A stretch of 34,447 nucleotides of DNA, taken from the NCBI GenBank assembly GCA_938045195.1, contig CALINC010000136.1, positions 1 through 34,447 on the forward strand, given 5' to 3'. The notes under the pieces are model-generated. The model saw only the letters and a list, made by a program, of their open reading frames with translations. It made no database searches and had not been told where the DNA came from. The translations under genes were made by a program, and so were the position numbers. The DNA comes from an uncultured Treponema sp. GTDB lineage: Bacteria > Spirochaetota > Spirochaetia > Treponematales > Treponemataceae. Position 1 is the stretch's first letter; every line of letters starts with the position of its first letter. Of this stretch, positions 32,841 to 34,447 are shown piece after piece.

Positions 32841-34380
32841 ATTTTCTAGATATAAATGTTAATATAGCAAGAACCGCCGTTATAACCGAAGCGGATACGG
32901 TAATAATGGGTGAATATTTATTAAAAAAATATGAAAAAGAATTTACTCTTGCCGTTATCGTAGTTTCGGGTAAAATAACATCTTTTTTATTCATTTTTTT
33001 ACCGTATACATTAGTTATAACAACGGATCCCCAATCATTTCTATTGGTATCAAAGCCGCCTGCCAAACTAACATAATACTCCCATGTTCTATCCGGAACA
33101 TACGGATATCTTCCCGGAGATATAACAGCACCGGAAACGGTAACATATTGTTCCAAAAAAGGTACAACTAATTTGTCTTCCGGTAAAACCTCAATAAATT
33201 CGTTATAATTTATATCATAAAAAATTTTATTTAAATTAATAGGTATTTTTTTACCGCTACGTACAAGATAGGCATTATATGTATCTGATTTTGGTGAGAA
33301 CCAAGAACGCCTGCTTCTGATCATAGAAACTAAATCATCACCGGGTGTAAATTGTACCGGTATAATTGTAGATTTATCTGTGTCATTTATATTATTTATA
33401 TTATTTATATCTTTTATCTTTTTATCATCCTTTGTAACGGAATCTAAAATCTTTTCTTCCGATATATTTAAAGCTCCCTCAAAATATATTACCGGCTTTC
33501 GTGAAGATTTATTATTTATTACAATACGGTCTCCGTTTTCTAAAATAAATTCATTTTGTTTTTCCTCCGTATCAAGAAAAAAAACATTACCTAACGGAAA
33601 AGACGCGGAGTCTGCTCCTCTATATACCGTCAAAGAGGATAAATCCGCCGATTGTGTAAGCCCATGTCCGTATACGGTTATCATAGCATCTATGTTTTCA
33701 TCTTTTAATATTTCGTATGTACCCGGCCGCTCAATACTTCCTTCTATTGAGATAAACCTTTCGGCTCTTCCAATTTCAATAACGTCTCCGGGTCTGACAT
33801 AAGGATTTTCCTTTAATTGACCATCCCGCGTTGCTTTAAAAAGATCATACGTTTTTGTTTTACCGTTTGCCGATGTAATTTTTATATCACGAGTTGAAGA
33901 ATAAGGTGTAAGACAGTCTTGAATAATATCCGAAAGTCTCGTTAAAGCTTCTGCCTTATGTTCATAAGCAGTTTTTACCTCACCGCGTACAAAAACAGAA
34001 AAAGCCCCTTGATGTACCAGAGAAAATTGAACAGCTGTCATTGGGTAGTTTTTTATAACAATGGATTCTACTATTTTTTTAAATTCTATATATGTTTTGC
34101 CCTCTATGTTTATAACCGCTAAATTTGATACTCTTACATTATATGAAGTATCTATTGCAATATCAAATACTACAGGGGAATTATATACCACATAACTTAA
34201 CCGATATACATCGCCCGGTGTTACCAAATAGTCTTTAACGCTTAAAGGCGAAAGAACTATTACCGAAGGTACCCCCTGTTTTTCAACATCTTCTTCTGCA
34301 AACAAATTAAAACAAATTATACCGATTAAAAACAGTTTGAGACAAACACGTACTATGTTTTTTAAAAACCCCATATACAT
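32839..34380 (-). CDS. SLBB-domain polysaccharide-export-type protein
   Basis: 513 aa. A signal peptide or anchor (LKNIVRVCLKLFLIGIICFN) precedes a Poly_export-like segment (VTPGDVYRLSYVVYN). SLBB-type beta-grasp repeats follow: FSVFVRGEVKTAYEH, FISIEGSIERPGTYEI and VTVSGAVISPGRYPY with DRTWEYYVSLAGGF. A C-terminal membrane helix (PIITVSASVITAVLAILTF) ends the protein. Such proteins form or gate the periplasmic or outer-membrane part of polysaccharide export systems; the C-terminal helix recalls Wza-type topology. No lipobox Cys is obvious. I keep the ATG at 34380; a second ATG is two codons in. No glycosyltransferase is seen in the window. Confidence 0.87.
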   Translation of the reverse strand: MYMGFLKNIVRVCLKLFLIGIICFNLFAEEDVEKQGVPSVIVLSPLSVKDYLVTPGDVYRLSYVVYNSPVVFDIAIDTSYNVRVSNLAVINIEGKTYIEFKKIVESIVIKNYPMTAVQFSLVHQGAFSVFVRGEVKTAYEHKAEALTRLSDIIQDCLTPYSSTRDIKITSANGKTKTYDLFKATRDGQLKENPYVRPGDVIEIGRAERFISIEGSIERPGTYEILKDENIDAMITVYGHGLTQSADLSSLTVYRGADSASFPLGNVFFLDTEEKQNEFILENGDRIVINNKSSRKPVIYFEGALNISEEKILDSVTKDDKKIKDINNINNINDTDKSTIIPVQFTPGDDLVSMIRSRRSWFSPKSDTYNAYLVRSGKKIPINLNKIFYDINYNEFIEVLPEDKLVVPFLEQYVTVSGAVISPGRYPYVPDRTWEYYVSLAGGFDTNRNDWGSVVITNVYGKKMNKKDVILPETTITARVNSFSYFFNKYSPIITVSASVITAVLAILTFISRK

Positions 34381-34383
34381 AAA

Positions 34384-34443
34384 TTATAATTTCTCCCATA
34401 AAAACTTTTTGAAAAAATTATCAAAAGCCTTGCGGCTTTCGTT
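34384..34443 (-). pseudogene. edge fragment: 3' end of an upstream gene, possibly broken
   Basis: A minus frame at the window edge reads like the end of a protein (KAFDNFFKKFLWEKL) and stops 3 bp before the SLBB start codon, a typical operon spacing. The same frame has TAG at 34444-34446, so the gene is either truncated there or the frame is a coincidence. The window ends before this can be judged. Confidence 0.3.
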
Positions 34444-34447
34444 CTAC

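Noticed and set aside
1..34447. CRISPR array, insertion sequence, integrase or phage genes
   Set aside because: No regularly spaced direct repeats, transposase or integrase motifs, or terminal inverted repeats around a gene were seen.

Overview
The window is AT-rich and gene-dense, with about 20 intact protein genes. It looks like a chromosomal segment of an oral or host-associated Treponema (T. denticola-like spirochaete). That is an inference from the family mix, the low G+C, and the predominance of sigma70-type TTGACA/TATAAT promoters with 17-bp spacers. No mobile element, phage, plasmid or CRISPR array is visible. Most genes lie on the minus strand.

Layout. 1-397 has no gene, only a perfect hairpin and one copy of a dispersed repeat. 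398-480 is tRNA-Leu(GAG). 547-5938 (minus) is an envelope block: a class A penicillin-binding protein, a FemAB-type aminoacyltransferase, a LysM-M23 endopeptidase, a small membrane protein, and a 2[4Fe-4S] ferredoxin. 5939-6584 is a regulatory region with a candidate small RNA, tRNA-Phe(GAA) with a consensus promoter, and the glgP promoter. glgP (glycogen phosphorylase) is on plus. Next comes a minus operon, dxs-cdaA-cdaR-acpS, which joins isoprenoid precursor synthesis, c-di-AMP synthesis and its regulator, and ACP activation. Upstream of it is a 30-codon gene for a bS22/mS38-like ribosomal protein (13264-13356).

13601-14440 is a methyl-accepting chemotaxis protein reduced to its signalling domain. 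An M20 peptidase (minus) and a coiled-coil gene plus parE (plus) flank about 600 bp of decayed coding DNA. Both of these transcription units have promoters placed so that the transcript should start on the A of the ATG, so they are predicted to be leaderless. eno follows on minus, then 580 bp of decayed sequence with the second copy of the dispersed repeat, then a YjiH-type nucleoside-recognition membrane protein.

22778-31719 (minus) is a MoxR-type locus. In transcription order it reads: TPR protein, PflX-like radical SAM enzyme, DUF58 protein, membrane transglutaminase-like protein, secreted TPR protein, MoxR AAA+ ATPase. pta lies just upstream of it. The window ends with an SLBB polysaccharide-export-type protein.

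The points most worth a second look are the leaderless promoters, the stand-alone RNA between the ferredoxin and tRNA-Phe, the terminator that abuts the dxs start codon, the tiny ribosomal protein gene, the coiled-coil/parE pair, and the MoxR locus, which has no visible VWA (Bat) partners.
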